Origin: JBNKHG01 sp050290225
Lineage (GTDB): Bacteria > Pseudomonadota > Gammaproteobacteria > Pseudomonadales > Cellvibrionaceae
Direction of reading: 5' to 3'
DNA length: 64,000 nt
NCBI GenBank assembly: GCA_050290225.1
Contig: JBNKHG010000069.1
Coordinates: 9,267-73,266 of the forward strand
The notes below the pieces were generated by a model. That model was not told the origin of the DNA. It saw only the letters and a list, made by a program, of their open reading frames with translations, and did not search any database. This document shows, piece after piece, positions 62,038 through 64,000 of the stretch (positions are counted from its first letter, which is position 1; each line of letters opens with the position of its first letter). The position numbers were made by a program, and so were the translations under genes.

Positions 62038-63345
62038 TCACACTGTACATGTTGACCACCGATGCACTATTTTCGCTTTCGGGAACCAAAGAGCCAACCA
62101 GGCACCAAACCGATCCCACGTAAAACTCCTACGTTGGCTTCGGCGATTTAGACACTTGAACAGTATCCTACTCACTTGGTAGCGATAGCGGTGAAGACTA
62201 AGGAAGTTACCACTAACACCATAGTACTGGATATGTCCCTGCAGATGCCGGGTAACATAAGCCTGTATCTCTTGTATCGGTGATGATCTCATCTTCATCA
62301 GTCGCCTCTTAAGTTCATTGAGCTTTCCACAGAACCGTTCTCGTTGGGTCTTTCGGCGGACTCGAACACGGCCGCCTCGAACAACTTTCAGGTAATGTGT
62401 AAAACCCAGAAAGTTAAACGTCGCCATCTTTCGGAGACCTTCGTTTCGACATATAGCCGGAGCGAGGTCTCCAAAGCGGAACAACGCCGTTTTGCTTGGC
62501 TCCACTTCCAAATCAAACTGATTGAGCCGTTCGATGAGCTGTTGCTCAAAGTCACGCGCATCCTTCTCTTGACTGAAGCAAGCCACAAAGTCATCGCAGT
62601 ATCGCACCAGAAACGCTTTGCCTTCGTATTGACGGGCAACGCGTTTTTCAAACCAGAGATCCAAGACGTAGTGCAGGTAAATATTCGCCAGTATTGGCGA
62701 CGCCAATCCACCTTGGGGCGTTCCTCGCTCAGAGACCGTAAACTGACCAGCTTCCATGTGGCCCGCCTTCAACATTCGTCTTATCAAGCGCAACAGGTTT
62801 GTATCTCCTATTCGGTGCGACACGAACCGCATCAGATGGTCGTGGCTGACGTTGTCAAAGAAGCCTTTGATGTCTGCCTCGACTATCCATTGTGTCCGCT
62901 GCTCCTCTACGAGATTATCCAAACGGGTTAGGGCTTGGTGGGCATTTCTGCCCGGCCTAAATCCGTAAGAGCAGTCTCTGAATTCCGGTTCCCAAATGGC
63001 CTCCAGTATCCGGCTGAGCCGGTCTTGTACCAGTCGGTCCTCGAAACTCGGTATTCCAAGCGGACGACGCCCGCCCGACGCTTTCGGGATGTAGACCCGA
63101 CGAGTCGGTTGGGGTCGATACCCCATCCGTCTCACCCTGGCTGAAAGGTCCGCTAAGTTGCTCGACAGCTGTTCTGCATAAGCCTCTTTGCGTACACCAT
63201 CTACACCTACGGCTTTGCGTCCGTCCTGACGATGAAAACTCTCCGCCAGCCCGTGCTCATCCGCAAGCATCCCCAATAACGACGTATAGCGCCTCTGCGG
63301 TTGGGTCGATGCCCAGTGTGTGAAACGTGTCAGTTCAGTTGTCAT
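62038..63345 (-). CDS. ltrA: Group II intron reverse transcriptase/maturase
   Basis: 435 residues. Reverse transcriptase motifs: GIPSFEDRLVQ, PQGGLASPILANIYLHYVLD and the catalytic YCDDFVACF (YCDD in place of YADD), then FLGFTHYL and the maturase X domain (about 320-415). The protein ends without an HNH endonuclease, so mobility would depend on other priming. No frameshift or stop is seen. Confidence 0.93.
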   Translation of the reverse strand: MTTELTRFTHWASTQPQRRYTSLLGMLADEHGLAESFHRQDGRKAVGVDGVRKEAYAEQLSSNLADLSARVRRMGYRPQPTRRVYIPKASGGRRPLGIPSFEDRLVQDRLSRILEAIWEPEFRDCSYGFRPGRNAHQALTRLDNLVEEQRTQWIVEADIKGFFDNVSHDHLMRFVSHRIGDTNLLRLIRRMLKAGHMEAGQFTVSERGTPQGGLASPILANIYLHYVLDLWFEKRVARQYEGKAFLVRYCDDFVACFSQEKDARDFEQQLIERLNQFDLEVEPSKTALFRFGDLAPAICRNEGLRKMATFNFLGFTHYLKVVRGGRVRVRRKTQRERFCGKLNELKRRLMKMRSSPIQEIQAYVTRHLQGHIQYYGVSGNFLSLHRYRYQVSRILFKCLNRRSQRRSFTWDRFGAWLALWFPKAKIVHRWSTCTV

Positions 63346-63865
63346 GCATCAGATCCGCTCAGTGTCGGGACATGTTTCCCTAACACGTTATCTTAATCCG
63401 CCACCCCTTTGCTCGATCCGCATTACCGGACTTCATTGCTCATACAGGTGGCTCCGACTTCCCCATTGCTTCCAGTCCCATCCTCGCTTTTTACACTTGT
63501 CAGGAACCTGCTCTTTCCCTATGAGCAGCAACAAGGATCTCCGTGGTTACCGCACATTCTCAATTCAAGCTCGACTTGGCCAAGACCCCGGGTGGGCACA
63601 GCAGTCTCGCTCTAATTTAACGACTGCTACGCTGTTGCCTGCTGTCGTTCTAAAAACATCGGCCCGATCCAACAATTACTTTTCGGGGCTATTCCTTCAG
63701 GGCAGCCGTTCGCCGCCTTTTCACCTCGCTTGCTTTCCTACCTACGCATCAATGAACCTGTTACCAGAGATCACTGCAAGGCTGGATACCAGGCCGGGGG
63801 CTAACCGTTACCTGGGCGGGACTTTCACCCGCTAGAATGTGCGACATTGCCACGCCGCTAGTAAG

Positions 63866-63960
63866 TATCCCCCGGCAAAGCCGGGGGCTTTAGTTCTGTG
63901 AGCCGCTCAAAGCGGCGATTACGGAACCTACGGTTCCTTGAGACCCCTAAAGGGGTCTAC
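63866..63960. repeat. Four adjacent short hairpins next to the intron 5' end
   Basis: CCCCCGGCAAAGCCGGGGG, GCCGCTCAAAGCGGC, GGAACCTACGGTTCC and GACCCCTAAAGGGGTC in a row. This resembles structured ends of IS200/IS605-type elements or a chain of terminators, but no transposase is visible before the window edge. A stop codon in a frame entering from the right (63957) may be the end of a gene beyond the window. Confidence 0.7.
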
Positions 63961-64000
63961 ATTAGCTTCAGCTGCTCAAGCCGTCGATCTTCCTGCTCCT

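Larger units (their letters stand above)
61940..63853 (-). mobile_element. Group II intron (about 1.9 kb)
   Basis: Minus-strand intron with intron-encoded protein, domain V and VI. The 3' end is set by the domain VI hairpin (arms GGTGTTAACTC/GAGTTAACACC) and the CTACTCTCCAT end near 61940. The 5' end is placed near 63853 by the domain I sequence TAGCGGGTGAAAGTCCCGCC, about 20 bp inside; exact bases are estimates. Confidence 0.85.

Noticed and set aside
63957..64000. End of a possible gene entering from the right edge
   Set aside because: Only about 14 codons are inside the window, too few to identify.

Overview
The window looks like the chromosome of a GC-moderate marine or soil gammaproteobacterium, possibly of the Cellvibrionales type. 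This is inferred from the gene content: a class I polyhydroxyalkanoate (PHA) locus, TonB receptors paired with sugar porters, DUF945 and DUF481 proteins, and a bacterial group II intron. No rRNA or tRNA gene was recognised.

The first half (about 2.1-31.4 kb) is dominated by what appears to be one secretion and signalling system. Seven small proteins begin with the same leader ending in Gly-Gly. Four share a core with the motifs NKVAD and NNQAI. A minus-strand operon carries an outer-membrane factor, an FHA protein, an HlyD-type adaptor, a parvulin-like protein, a C39-peptidase ABC exporter with two N-terminal cNMP-binding-like domains, and a sigma-54 activator without a receiver domain. All four recognised peptide transcription units have a -24/-12 (sigma-54) promoter, some with inverted repeats about 140-160 bp upstream. 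Around the operon lie a second FHA protein, a pentapeptide-repeat ion channel, a lipoprotein hydrolase, an autotransporter-type barrel, a PP2C phosphatase, a Ser/Thr kinase and a large coiled-coil lipoprotein with a caspase domain. I infer that phospho-threonine signalling controls export of the peptides.

Between two nearly identical peptide copies (2.1 and 6.5 kb) sits a cassette for protein-bound-sulfur cysteine synthesis: cysteine synthase, a JAMM protease, and a fusion of sulfur carrier, E1-like enzyme and rhodanese.

The middle (32-40.6 kb) is a PHA locus: phaB, two depolymerases, two phasins, phaR, phaC, a DUF6489-like protein and 3-hydroxybutyrate dehydrogenase. Perfect CTGC-N3-GCAG palindromes near the phasins and phaR are probable PhaR operators. 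A rhomboid protease and a non-coding repeat region (41.6-42.5 kb) follow.

From 42.5 to 60 kb lie two sets of alpha-glucoside (probably trehalose or maltose type) genes: TonB receptors, MFS porters, a GH65 phosphorylase with beta-phosphoglucomutase, a GH37 trehalase and a LacI regulator. Four LacI-type palindromes (core CAATCGATTGCA or close to it) mark the first set. DUF945 and argS are interspersed. The right end has DUF481, a gamma-glutamylcyclotransferase-like gene, a group II intron with its reverse transcriptase, and a row of short hairpins at the window edge.
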